A DNA stretch of 64,000 nt, taken from Mayfieldus sp963772265. Its GTDB lineage: Bacteria > Actinomycetota > Thermoleophilia > Solirubrobacterales > 70-9. The number at the start of each line of letters is the position of its first letter. The first letter of the stretch is position 1. The translations under genes and the position numbers were made by a program. The stretch is from assembly GCA_963772265.1 (NCBI GenBank), contig CAVYWS010000003.1, forward strand, positions 248,001 to 312,000, read 5' to 3'. Positions 52,805 to 62,351 of the stretch are shown in pieces. The notes under the pieces were generated by a model. The model saw only the letters and a program-made list of their open reading frames with translations, searched no databases and was not told where the DNA came from.

Positions 52805-52832
52805 GTAGGGGCGTGGCGCGCCATGCCCCTAC
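52805..52832. repeat. Interspersed palindromic repeat, copy 1
   Basis: GTAGGGGCGTGGCG/CGCCATGCCCCTAC is a 28-base hairpin with a single G-T type mismatch. A partial variant (AGGGGGCGATGCCCCT, about 52,774-52,790) precedes it. It lies between the tandem GNAT genes. The same core, GGGGC(A/G)TGGCG, recurs at 55672-55698, so this is a family of short repeats peculiar to the right segment. Confidence 0.7.
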
Positions 52833-52873
52833 CAAAGCACATCATCGTTCAGAACGAAGCGACGGATCGATCA

Positions 52874-53568
52874 TGCCCACCGACGAACCCGCCAGACACC
52901 CGATCACCATCGTGCCCGAGCGCGCCGCGCTACGCCGAGGCGATGGAAGACCTGTCGCACCTCGTCTACGGCAGCACGCGCGACAACCCCGACGGCACGC
53001 TGACCGCCGCCGCATTTTCGCCGCCACGTGGACACTGTTCCCCGAAGGGCAGTTCGTCGCGCTGGAAGGCGGGCGCGTCGTCGGCTTGACCGCCAGTATG
53101 CGCATCCCCTTCGACCCGGCGCATCCCTTCATCGAATCGTGGTACGAGACCATCAGCGACGGCTGGCTGACGCGCCACGACCCCGCCGCCGAGTGGATGT
53201 ACGGCGTCGAAACCTGCGTGCATCCCGGCTACCGGGGCATGGGCGTGGGCGGCAAGCTGATGGAGGCGCGCTTCGAGGTGGCGAAGGCGCTCAACCTGCG
53301 CGGCATGGTCGCGGGCAGCGCCGTCATCGACTACTACCAAAGCGCCGATCAGGTCGCGCCGGAGGAGTACGTGCAGGGCGTCGTCGACGGGCGCTATTTC
53401 GACACCAACCTGAGCAAGCAGTTGCGCAAAGGCTTTCGCGCCGTCGCGCTGATCCCCAACTACCTGCCCGACCCGGAAACGCGCGGCTGGGGCGTGGTGA
53501 TCGTCTGGGACAACCCGGCTTACGACCCGCCGTGTGACACGGCGATCCAGCCGTGTCGCATCGCATGA
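52874..53568 (+). CDS. GNAT-family N-acetyltransferase, second of the tandem pair (frameshifted)
   Basis: Starts MPTDEPARHPITIVPERAAL. After an early frame change (about 52,920-53,020) it reads LFPEGQFVALEGGRVVGLTA, WMYGVETCVHPGYRGMGVGG (acetyl-CoA loop R-G-M-G-V-G), KLMEARFEVAKALNLRGMVA, NLSKQLRKGFRAVALIPNYL and VVIVWDNPAYDPP. The order and most motifs match the upstream gene, so they are a tandem duplication with a repeat between them. About 230 residues; acceptor substrate unknown. Confidence 0.75.
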
Positions 53569-53663
53569 CCACGCGCCCGCGCGCCGCCTCCAGCAGGCTG
53601 CCCGTCCTGATCGTTTCTCGACCTCAGCCAGGCTTCGTCCACACAATTGATCGTGCCGAGTCG

Positions 53664-53768
53664 CTACAGTAGAAAGCCGTGATAGTGATTGTCGTGATTC
53701 CACTGCTCCGGCGTTTCCGCCCGCGCGATCCTGTCAAAATCTGCCTGAATTTCCTTCGCGGTTTTCAT
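53664..53768 (-). pseudogene. Remnant of a SAM-methyltransferase N-terminus
   Basis: The minus strand encodes MKTAKEIQADFDRIARAETP and then EQWNHDNHYHGFLL followed by TAG, 34 residues. This resembles the first helices of class I methyltransferases (A-D-F-D-R-I-A ... W-x-H-N-x-H-Y-H-x-x-L-L), but no SAM-binding motif follows before the convergent GNAT gene ends at 53568. It may be a decayed gene or be interrupted by an unresolved assembly gap. The remaining bases from 53769 to 53943 hold only the AAGGAG site and AT-rich upstream DNA of the next gene. Confidence 0.4.
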
Positions 53769-53943
53769 AGATAAATGTTTTTGCCCTTAACTCTCAAAGA
53801 GATTACAATCATCGCTCGGAAGCAGCAAGGCTTGAAATTGAACCATCATCGGGTGCAGTGACTATTTAAGTCACCCGCGATCGACGTGGCATTGTGCTGC
53901 GTATTCTTCGGCTACTTTCGTTTTCGTCAAAGGAGCGTTGTTT

Positions 53944-55644
53944 ATGAGTTCCAAGTTACGTGTATTGCCGTTCGTTCTGCTGGTTCGTCCTCGCGCTGAG
54001 CATCCCCGCGCTGGCGCAGGATCATGCCAGCCAACGAAACCATGTCCGAGCGACGGCATGATCACCTATGCCGCCGAAAACTGCGACTACGGCGGTGAGA
54101 TTCAAGTCGATTCAGGCGGTGGACGCCAGCACCGTCGTCTTGACCCTGTGCTTCCCCGACCCGGCGCTGCCGTCGAAAGTGGCTTTCGCCACGACCGGGC
54201 ATTTTCTCGCAAGCACAGCTTGAAGCGACCGGCGGCGCGACAGCCGAAATCGACAAAAATCCCATCGGCACCGGTCCCTGGAAGTTCGACCACTGGGATC
54301 TGGGCAACGAAGTGGTCTTCACCCGCAACGACAACTACTGGGGCGACCCAGCCAAAGAAGTCGCAGTTGATCTTCCGCTGGAGCACCGAAGCAGCCGCGC
54401 GTCTGAACGAGCTTCAGGCGGGCACGGTCGATGGTATCGACAACGTCGGTCCGACCGACTTCGACGCCGTGAAGAACAACCCCGACCTCCAGCTGCTCCC
54501 GGTCGAAGGCTTGAACACCTCGTTCATCGGCATCAACAACACCTACAAGCCGCTCGACGACGTGCGCGTCCGCCAGGCGATTGCCTACGGCATCGACAAG
54601 CAGCGCATCGTCGATAACTTCTACCCGCCCGGCTCGACGGTCGCCGACCAGTTCATCCCGACGCAGATTTTCGGCTATACGCCGGAAGTCACGCCCTTCC
54701 CGTATGATCCCGACAAGGCGAAGGCAGCTTCTGGCGGAAGCGGCGGCGGAAGACGGCTTCACCCTGCCGCTTTCGACGCTCGCCGACGGGACGCCGCTCA
54801 AGCTCAGCTACCGCGACGTGGTGCGTCCGTATCAGCCGCAGTCCAACGTGATCGCCGCCGACATTCAGACGCAGCTTGCCGCTATCGGCATCAACGTCCA
54901 GATTGACGTGCAGGAATCCGCCACGTTCCTCGACAACGCCGCCGCCGGGAAGCTGCCGCTGTCGATGGTCGGCTGGATCGTGGACTACACCGACGCGACC
55001 GACTGGCTCGATACCCACTTCGGCGCGGGCGCGGACGACACCTTCGGCGACAAGATCCCCGAACTCGAAGACGCGATTGCGCAGGGCGGGAAACTGGCGA
55101 ACCCGGACGCGCGTTATCCGTTCTACGTCGACGGCGAACACGCTCGTCCGCGACCTCGTGCCGATGGTGCCGATTGCGCACGGCGGTAACGCCGTCGCCT
55201 TCAAGGCGTCCATCGTCGAACGCCAACGTCAGCTCGCTCAACAACGAGAACTTCGCCATCATGGAAGACCCGGATGACGACAACATCATCTGGATGCAGA
55301 ACGGCGAGCCGATCAGCCTCTACTGCGCTGACGAGACCGACGGCGAGTCGATCCGCGCCTGTATGCAGGTCAACAAATCGCTGCTGGCTTACGAAACCGG
55401 CGGCACGGCGCCGATCCCGGCGCTGGCGGAGAGCTACGAGGCGAGCGACGACCTGCTGACCTGGACGTTCCACCTGCGTCCCGGCGTCAAGTTCACCGAC
55501 GGCACGCCGCTGACGGCGAACGACGTGGTGATGTCCTACGCCGTCCAGTGGGACGCCGCCAACCCGCTCCACGTCGGGCGCAGCGGCGCGTTCGATTACT
55601 GGACGTATCTGTTCACTGGCTTCCTGAACCCGCCAGCGTCGTAA
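53944..55644 (+). CDS. Oligopeptide-type ABC substrate-binding protein, circularly permuted, frameshifted
   Basis: Signal peptide MSSKLRVLPFVLL plus (after an indel) VLALSIPALAQ. Then, instead of the usual family-5 N-terminus, the protein goes straight to the segment normally found around residue 130: STVVLTLCFPDPALPSKVAF, NPIGTGPWKFDHWDLGNEVV, RVRQAIAYGIDKQRIVDNFY and LPLSMVGWIVDYTDATDWLD. At its C-terminus comes what is normally N-terminal: GEPISLYCADETDGESIRAC, PALAESYEASDDLLTWTFHL, RPGVKFTDGTPLTANDVV and a stop after FLNPPAS. At least six indels. It binds peptides or similar solutes outside the membrane and is followed by two permease genes. AAGGAG precedes the ATG. Confidence 0.8.
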
Positions 55645-55671
55645 GTAGCGCTGCGACTTTTCGCTCTACTG

Positions 55672-55698
55672 GAGGGGCATGGCGACGCCATGCCCCTC
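55672..55698. repeat. Interspersed palindromic repeat, copy 2
   Basis: GAGGGGCATGGCG-A-CGCCATGCCCCTC is a perfect 13-bp hairpin with a one-base loop, 28 bases after the binding-protein stop and 46 bases before the permease start. It shares the GGGGCATGGCG core with copy 1. Its place between the binding protein and the permeases suits a 3' stabiliser that would raise binding-protein level relative to permeases. Confidence 0.75.
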
Positions 55699-55743
55699 TA
55701 ACTCAGACCGTCCGGTAATCCTGTCAACTGATGATTTGGCTTT

Positions 55744-56823
55744 ATGGCTTCATTCATAGCGCGTCGTTTGATCGTTTCGATCCCGGTTCTGATCGGTATT
55801 CTGGCGGTGACGTTCTTTCTGGCACACCTGATCCCCGGCGACCCCTGCCGCGCGATGCTCGGCGAGCGCGCGACCGACGCGGTCTGTGATGCCTACATGG
55901 CGCGCATGGGGCTGGATCAGCCCTGTCACAACCAGTTCGTCATCTACATCGGCAAGGTCCTGCACGGCGATTTCGGCACGTCGCTGCGCTACGGGCGCAG
56001 ATCTCCGACCTGCTGATCGAGCGGCTGCCGGTCACGCTCGAACTGGGGATCGCGGCGATGCTCTTTGCGACCGTCGTCGGCATCCCGCTGGGGATTATTT
56101 CCGCCTACCGCCACAACTCGGCGGTGGACGTGGGCACGATGATCGGCGCGAATATCGGCGTCTCGATGCCGGTTTTCTGGCTGGGCTTGATGCTGGCGTA
56201 CATCTTCGCGCGTGATCCTCAAAGGATACGCCGTTCGCGCTGCCGCCGTCCGGTCGCCTGCCGGCGGGCTACTCGGTGACGCCGTTTTACGTCGCCTGGG
56301 GGCTGGCGGCAAGCCAGGACACCGCCAGCGGATTGATGATCTTCATTTCGCGCCTGAATATCGCTCAACGCGATACTGACGCTCAACGGCGACCTGTTCG
56401 TCAACGCGCTGCGCTACCTGATCCTGCCCGCCGTCGCCGTCGGCACGATCCCGATGGCGATCATCGCCCGCATGACGCGCTCCAGCGTGCTGGAAACGCT
56501 CGGACAGGATTACGTGCGCACGGCGCGCGCCAAAGGGCTGCGCGAACTGGTCGTGGTCATGCGCCACGCCGTCCGCAACGCCATGCTGCCGGTCGTGACG
56601 ATCATCGGCTTGAACTTCGGCGGGCTGGTCAGCGGCGCGGTGCTGACCGAAACGATCTTCGGCTTGAGCGGGCGTGGGGCGCACGCTGGTCGATGGCATC
56701 ACCGCGCGCGATTACACGCTGGTGCAGGGCTTCACGATCGTGATCGCCGTCGCCTTCGTGTTGATCAACCTGGTCGTCGATCTGATCTACGGCTATCTCG
56801 ACCCGCGTATCCGCGTCAGCTGA
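55744..56823 (+). CDS. Peptide ABC transporter permease, DppB/OppB type (frameshifted)
   Basis: Starts MASFIARRLIVSIPVLIGIL (helix 1), then FFLAHLIPGDPCRAMLGERA, ERLPVTLELGIAAMLFATVV, GVSMPVFWLGLMLAYIFA, YVRTARAKGLRELVVVMRHA (the EAA-type loop that docks the ATPase) and LINLVVDLIYGYLDPRIRVS at the TGA 56821-56823. Four frame changes (about 55,998, 56,215, 56,360 and 56,685) are single-base indels. About 355 residues, a normal DppB length. It pairs with the next permease and the binding protein upstream. Confidence 0.82.
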
Positions 56824-56836
56824 GCGAGAGACGATC

Positions 56837-57795
56837 ATGGCAACCACCACCAAACCCGATCAAGCTCGAAAAGAACCTTCAGGAAGAATGTAAATCCACC
56901 AGCCTGTGGCGCGATACGCTCAAGCACCTGCTTCGCAACCGCAGCGCCGTGATCGGCATGATCCTGATCGGCTTTCTGATGCTGATCGCGGTGTTTGCGC
57001 CGGTGATCGCCAACTACGACCCGATCCTGCCGATGATCGGTCAGCCGGGCGAGACCGGGCGGCTGCCGGCGCGCGCCGCCCTGCATCCATCTGCTCGGCT
57101 GCCCGGCAGAGCAACCGCAGCATTTCATGGGACTTGACCTGAACGCCCGCGACGTTTTCAGCCGCGTGGTCTACGGCTCGCGCGTGTCGCTGGTGGTGGG
57201 CTTCGTCAGCGTGAGCTTTTCGATCATCATCGGGACGCTGTTCGGGCTGGTCTCCGGCTACGCCGGCGGCTGGGTCGATAACGTGATCATGCGCTTCATG
57301 GACGTGCTGCTGGCATTTCCCTCGCTGCTGCTGGCGATTGTCGATCGTCACGGTGCTCGGTCCCGGCTTGCAGAACGCGCTGCTGGCGATTGCGCATCGT
57401 CTCGATCCCGGTCTACGCGCGGCTCGCCCGCGCCAGCGTGCTGTCGGTCAAGGAGATACGAGTACGTGATGGCGAACCGCTCGCTCGGCGCGACCCCGAT
57501 GCGGATTCTGTTCGTCCACATCTTCCCCAATTCGCTCACGCCGCTGATCGTGCAGGGGACGCTCGGCATCGGCACGGCGGTGCTGGACGCCGCCGCGCTC
57601 TCGTTCATCGGCCTGGGCGCGCAGCCGCCGACGCCGGAATGGGGCGCGATGCTGAGCGAAGCGCGCAATTCGATCTTCACTGCGCCGCACATGGTCTTCT
57701 TCCCCGGCTTCGCCATCATGCTGACGGTGCTCGGCTTCAACCTGCTCGGCGACGGGATGCGTGACGCGCTCGATCCGCGCCTGAACCGGAACTAA
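56837..57795 (+). CDS. Peptide ABC transporter permease, DppC/OppC type (frameshifted)
   Basis: Starts MATTTKPDQ and, after an indel, SLWRDTLKHLLRNRSAVIGM and ILIGFLMLIAVFAPVIANYD (helix 1 of OppC-like proteins). Then MGLDLNARDVFSRVVYGSRV (the D-x-x-G-R-D-x-x-S-R-x-x-x-G-x-R motif), MRFMDVLLAFPSLLLAI, EYVMANRSLGATPMRILFVH (EAA loop) and LSFIGLGAQPPTPEWGAMLS, ending LDPRLNRN. At least three indels. No ATPase genes (DppD/DppF) follow in the window, so the importer must use ATPases encoded elsewhere or lost from this stretch. Confidence 0.82.
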
Positions 57796-57858
57796 GCGTA
57801 ATAGACCCTCGTGGTAAAATGAAAGCAGGTATTCGCTGCTTTACTGAAGGAGCGAGCC

Positions 57859-58053
57859 ATGCGTGACTTCAAGCAGGAAATTGACCGTTGCAACGACCCC
57901 GGCGTTCTGCTGCAAATCCTCGACGCTTTATCCGCCGAAATTGATCTCGCCAACGAATCGTCCTACGAGGACGCCTTGCTTCTCGAAAGCATCCACGACC
58001 TCGAACTGCTGCTCCGCTACGGCGAGGATAAACTCGAAACGCTGCTGACGTAA
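57859..58053 (+). CDS. Small acidic helical protein, unknown
   Basis: An intact 64-residue frame, MRDFKQEIDRCNDPGVLLQI continuing to a Leu/Glu-rich C-terminus (ALLLESIHDLELLLRYGEDK), follows a GAAGGAG ribosome site by nine bases. The composition predicts two or three amphipathic helices and no signal or membrane segment. I recognise no family. Its good ribosome site and coding-like composition support a real gene. Confidence 0.55.
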   Translation: MRDFKQEIDRCNDPGVLLQILDALSAEIDLANESSYEDALLLESIHDLELLLRYGEDKLETLLT

Positions 58054-58124
58054 GCGAGGTCAATAGCTGGTAATCAATGTCGTGGCTTGCGTTACCCTAT
58101 AAAAATAGGTTAAATTCTGAGGCT

Positions 58125-58955
58125 ATGACAGAACAAGAAACGCCACCGCAAGACAGCAACTCGCCATCACCGGAGACGACAATTCAGCGGGACAACGACC
58201 AACTCTTATCTACTCGTAACGGCTATTTACATACCATCCTTGGGGCAATAGGCTGTCTCTTGGTAGTGATAGTCGTCTTAGCAGGTCTGGTATTATTTGG
58301 TGTAACCTCGGTTGACCGCATTGTCAGCGGCATTGGTAGCATATTCGCGGCGACTTCACCACGCGCGACCGTGCTTAGCTCACAGACAATTGTCGAAAGT
58401 ATCCAACCGCTGGGACAGTTGGTGACGGTGAGCGCACAGTTTGCCAAAGTCAACGTGAACGTCAGCGTCAGCCAAGGCGTGCTCAATATGTGTGCATACA
58501 ACGTCAATCACGCCGTTCAGGGCACAATCGAAGCCGGAATCGATGTCACCCAGATCGACGCGGACGCACTGCTATACGATGCTGCCCGCGAAACCTACGT
58601 GCTGACCGTGCCCCCGCCGCAGTTGACAAGCTGCCGGATCGATTACATTCAACAGTACGATTGGTCGCTCAACGCATGTAATCCTGACTGGGACGGAACA
58701 CGCTTGCTGGCAAATTACATGACGCTGAAACAGTTCCGCGACGACGCCCTCGAAGGTGGCATCCTCAGGCGCGCTGAGTTGGAGGTGCGGCTTGTACTGG
58801 GGGAATTCGTGCGCCTATTGACCGGACATCCGGTCGAAATCGTCTTCCAGCAGCCTGAAGCGACTGATATGTCGGCATCCTGCAACCCCGAACCTCCGCA
58901 GGGCTGGACACAGAACCCCATCGATAAGTCTCTGGAGCAAGTAAACAAGGTGTGA
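58125..58955 (+). CDS. DUF4230 membrane-anchored protein
   Basis: From the ATG at 58125 the 276-residue protein has a Pro/Ser/Gln-rich cytosolic start, one helix (ILGAIGCLLVVIVVLAGLVL) and an external domain with ESIQPLGQLVTVSAQFAKVN and YVLTVPPPQLTSCRIDYIQQ, the pattern I know as DUF4230. Function of the family is unknown. The frame is intact, unlike most right-hand genes, and base composition is more AT-rich than upstream. Upstream lies an AT-rich candidate promoter area (CCCTATAAAAATAGG). Confidence 0.75.
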   Translation: MTEQETPPQDSNSPSPETTIQRDNDQLLSTRNGYLHTILGAIGCLLVVIVVLAGLVLFGVTSVDRIVSGIGSIFAATSPRATVLSSQTIVESIQPLGQLVTVSAQFAKVNVNVSVSQGVLNMCAYNVNHAVQGTIEAGIDVTQIDADALLYDAARETYVLTVPPPQLTSCRIDYIQQYDWSLNACNPDWDGTRLLANYMTLKQFRDDALEGGILRRAELEVRLVLGEFVRLLTGHPVEIVFQQPEATDMSASCNPEPPQGWTQNPIDKSLEQVNKV

Positions 58956-58960
58956 TCTAC

Positions 58961-59312
58961 TCAACTGCGAAGCAGTTTGCTGGCGGCATTTAGTCCTGCC
59001 CACGCCAACAATATGCCACCTACAATTGTCCCGGTCACCGGGAATGGCACGGCGGCGACAACACCCATTGCAAAAGCTTTAGCAATAGCCGAGCCTGCGG
59101 AATCATTTGCGTACGAACTTCTGGACGAGAAAGACACCAACAAAGCAAATAAAAGCTAAAATGCCAATCAAAAATGGAACGGTTACTAGACCGATTACGG
59201 AAACAATCGCCCCCTCTTCTGGAAGCGTCCAAACATAATCTAAAACTATCACTAAGACCGCGCTGATAGGGTGAATCGGAGCACCTACATATTGAGTTTT
59301 GTGATCAGCCAC
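58961..59312 (-). CDS. Small polytopic membrane protein (one frameshift), unknown
   Basis: Two short minus-strand frames join into one protein. The first part MADHKTQYVGAPIHPISAVL has helices VLVIVLDYVWTLP and SVIGLVTVPFLIGILAFICF, and ends VFLVQKFVRK; the second continues NDSAGSAIAKAFAMGVVAAV with a Gly-rich helix pair (PVTGTIVGGILLAWAGLNAA). Removing one A at about 59,110 (CGCAAATGATTCC) fuses them to roughly 116 residues. The D-S-A-G-S-A-I-A-K motif looks conserved but I cannot name the family. Convergent with the DUF4230 gene. Confidence 0.55.
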
Positions 59313-59403
59313 AGGTTTCAGTTTTCTACTTCTGCAATCTGTGTGTCTTCTACTTTAGTATAGCTCACGACAGAAAGTAGAAAATACTTTTTCGGAACGG
59401 ACA

Positions 59404-60660
59404 CTAGCTCTCTGACATACTCGCTGCCGCCGTCCGCGATGATCTCCCCCGCCGCCGCCAGCAGTTCCGCGCGGCGATCGTCGCTCGATCCCCTTGCTGA
59501 TCAGGTAGCGTTCGAGCAGCTGCTCGTCGGTCATGCCTTCCGGGTTGCCGCCGAGCCGCGCCCGCGCGGGCTGCTCGACTTCGCGGCGAATCCCGGCGAT
59601 GTAGGCCGCGCCGCCGCGCAGCAGCGCGTCGCGCACCATGCCCTCGTTGAGCTTGGCCTCGGTCTCCGGCGTCAGGTCGAGGATCACGCGGACGACCGCG
59701 CCTTTCAGGTCGTAGGCTTCGACTTCGTCGACCGCCTCGCGCGTCGGGTCGGCGCTCTGGCGCAGGTCGGCGCGGATGGTCACGAACGGGCGCGCCTTGA
59801 CGCGGTGGAATTTCCAGTTCGTCTGCTTGCGCTCCAGTTCGACCCAGCAGAAGCCCTTCGGGTCGTTCTCCTCGCCGAAGTCGATCCGCTCCAGCGAGCC
59901 GCTGTAGACGACCGGCGGCACGTCTTCGCGCCCGGCGGTCAGGTTCTGATGCTTGTGGATGTGACCGAGCGCGACGTAATCCCAGCGCTCGTCCGCCAGC
60001 GCCGAGGGCAGCACCTGCACGTCGCGCCCCAGCATGATGCCGCGCTCGCTGCCCCACGCCGCGCCGCTGACGGTCAGATGCCCGGTGAGGACGCGCGGCA
60101 TGTCGTACTGGTCGGCTTCTTCGGCGAGCTGGTCGAGCAGCGGCGGTCAGTTCGCGCTGAAGCAGCGAGTCGGTCTCGGCGATGGTCATCCCGGCGGTCT
60201 TGACGCCGTCGAGCACGCGCGAGCGCAGCGGATAGGGCGCAGCGCCGACGGCGACATCGCCGCGCTTGGTGCTGATCACCCGGACTTCGTACTCGTCGGC
60301 GACCCACACGCCGGGGACGGCGAGCGTCTCGTAAATCTCGATGCTCGACGCCTTGAGCATGGTCGGCGGCAGGTCGTGGTTGCCGACCAGCATCACCAGC
60401 GGCGCAAGCGCGATCAGGTCGCGGACGCGCTAGGCGAACTCGCGCTGGTAGGTCGGGTTGGGGCTGCGCGTCTTGAAGGCGTCGCCCGCGAAGATCGTCA
60501 GGTCAACGTCGTGTTCTCTGGCGAAGTCGATCATCTCGTCCATGCGGCGCAAAAAGTCGCGGACGCGGCTGCTCAAGCCGGTTTCGGGGTCGGTCTTGCC
60601 GTAATTTTCCATGCCGATGTGAACGTCGGCGAAGTGCAGCACGCGGATCGGTTCGGTCAT
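59404..60660 (-). CDS. DNA repair exonuclease SbcD-like (metallophosphoesterase), frameshifted
   Basis: Starts MTEPIRVLHFADVHIGMENY with the D-x-H motif, then DLTIFAGDAFKTRSPNPTYQ (GD), an apparent stop at about 60,430, then LVMLVGNHDLPPTMLKASSI (GNHD), RVLTGHLTVSGAAWGSERGI (GH) and VALGHIHKHQNLTAGREDVP (GHxH). These five blocks are the calcineurin-type metallophosphoesterase signature of SbcD/Mre11. At least three indels. The C-terminal end is uncertain: TAG at 59404-59406 or a later stop near 59,318. SbcC, the usual partner, would lie downstream but is absent here. Confidence 0.8.
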
Positions 60661-60846
60661 ACATCACCTGAAATATGAAAATTTGTTCGAGACTACTTTA
60701 CCATATTTTGGCGCCGACCATGTACTCTCTTGACAAGCCTCGACGGCGATTACGATCTTGGTAGCGCCGTGTAATTATTCTTGATGATTTCGCCCACCCC
60801 TATGCCAAAATCTTCATAAGCTCACATTTGTGACGAGGAGAAAACG

Positions 60847-61656
60847 ATGGACTTGCTGCTGCAAGATCGATCTGTCTTGATCACGGGCGCCGCCGGAGAC
60901 ATTGGGCAGGGCATCGCGCGGGCGTTCCTGCGCGAAGGCGCGACCGTCATCCTGCATGGGCTGGACAAAGCCCAGATCGAGCCGGTTGCCAGCAGCTTAC
61001 GGCGACCGGAGGCGGAGGTAAGGTCTACACGGTAGCGGGCGATCTCGCATCCGACGAAAGCGCCCGCCGGATCGCCGATGAAGCCTGCGACTGCATCGGG
61101 CGCGTGGAAATTCTGATCAACAACGCGGCGATTTACACGCACGGCAGTTGGCTGGACGACAAGCCCGCCGACATGCTGAAGCTCTACGATGTCAACGTCG
61201 TCGGCGCGGCGCGGCTGATCCAGTATCTCGTCCCGCAGATGCGCGAGCGCCACTGGGGGCGCATCATCCAGATCGCCAGCGGCGACGCCACCGAGCCGCT
61301 CGCCTTCATGTCGGCTTACGCCGCCACCAAAGCGGCGCTGGTCAACCTGACCGTCGGGCTGGTCGAAGTCGCTGGCGAACACCGGGATCACCGTCAACAC
61401 CGTCAGCCCCGGCATCATCGCCACCAACGGGGTGAAACAGTTCTACAGGGCATGGCGGCGCGCTTCGGCTGGGGGAGCGACTGGGGCGACGATTGAGCAT
61501 CACATCCTGACCGACGTGCTGCCCAACCCGACGGGCAAGCTGGGGACGGTCGAGGAAGTCGCCGACCTGATCGCGTTTCTGTGCAGCCCGCTGGCGGGCT
61601 ACATCAACGCCGCCAACATCCGCATCGACGGCGGCAGCACGCACGGCATCAACTGA
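60847..61656 (+). CDS. Short-chain dehydrogenase/reductase (frameshifted)
   Basis: Starts MDLLLQDRSVLITGAAGDIG with the cofactor motif T-G-x-x-G-D-I-G, then LINNAAIYTHGSWLDD (NNAA), IIQIASGDATEPLAFMSAYAATK with catalytic Ser, Tyr and Lys (S...YAATK) and TVSPGIIATNGV, ending ADLIAFLCSPLAGYINAANI and DGGSTHGIN. Two or three indels (about 61,012, 61,375 and perhaps more). About 270 residues, normal. NAD(P) preference and substrate are unknown. AGGAG lies ahead of the ATG. Confidence 0.82.
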
Positions 61657-61772
61657 TCAGCGTTGCAGTTCTGATCGAAATCCAGGCGGGCGCGGTATGA
61701 CATGCCCGCTTGCAAATTCGCCCTCAAATCGGCGATTATTTCGCCTGTCCGCCATTCAACTGACAGGTCATC

Positions 61773-62296
61773 ATGACGATTGACGATCCAGCGCTTCAGC
61801 GCGCAGGACATCCTCGCGCACAAGGAGTCTTTGTCGAACTGCTGCGCGACGTGGTCGACGGCGGCTCGTCGGTCAATTTCATCGCGCCGCTGGATTTGGC
61901 GCATCGCCGCCGCGTTCTGGGAGAGGGTCGCCGGGGAAGTCGCCGCGAATCAGCGGATCGTGCTTGCCGCCATTCGACGGCGATCGGGTCGTCGGCTGCG
62001 TCCATCTGGTGCTGGCGATGCAGCCGAACGGGCGCCACCGCGCCGAGGTGCAGAAGGTGCTCGTCCTCAACAGCGCCCGGCGGCAGGGCATCGCCACGCG
62101 GCTGATGTACGCCATCGAGGACGAGGCGCGGGCGGTCGGGCGGCACACGCTGGTGCTGGACACCGAGCGCTACAGCGCGGGCGAAAAACTGTACGAGCGG
62201 GTCGGCTATACGCGGGTCGGCGTCATCCCGCAGTTCGCGCTCGACAGCACCGGCAGCCAACTGATCGATACGGTCTTTTTCTACAAGCTGCTGTGA
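61773..62296 (+). CDS. GNAT-family N-acetyltransferase (frameshifted)
   Basis: Joined frames read MT-IQRFSAQDILAHKES, FVELLRDVVDGGSSVNFIAP, AAFWERVAGEVAANQRIVLA, DGDRVVGCVHLVLAMQPNGR, HRAEVQKVLVLNSARRQGIA (acetyl-CoA loop R-R-Q-G-I-A) and DTERYSAGEKLYERVGYTRV, ending VFFYKLL. About 170 residues. It is like a single-domain acetyltransferase of the type acting on small molecules. At least three indels in the first half; the second half is clean. Confidence 0.75.
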
Positions 62297-62314
62297 GCCA
62301 ATCGTGTGCTACTG

Positions 62315-62340
62315 TAGGGGCGGCTTTCAATCCGCCTCTA
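62315..62340. repeat. Hairpin related to the interspersed repeats, copy 3
   Basis: TAGGGGCGG (62315-62323) and CCGCCTCTA (62332-62340) form a 9-bp stem with one mismatch in the narrow gap between convergent genes. The TAGGGGC start resembles copies 1 and 2 but the centre differs. In this position it could act as a bidirectional terminator. Confidence 0.5.
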
Positions 62341-62351
62341 TGGTATCTGCA

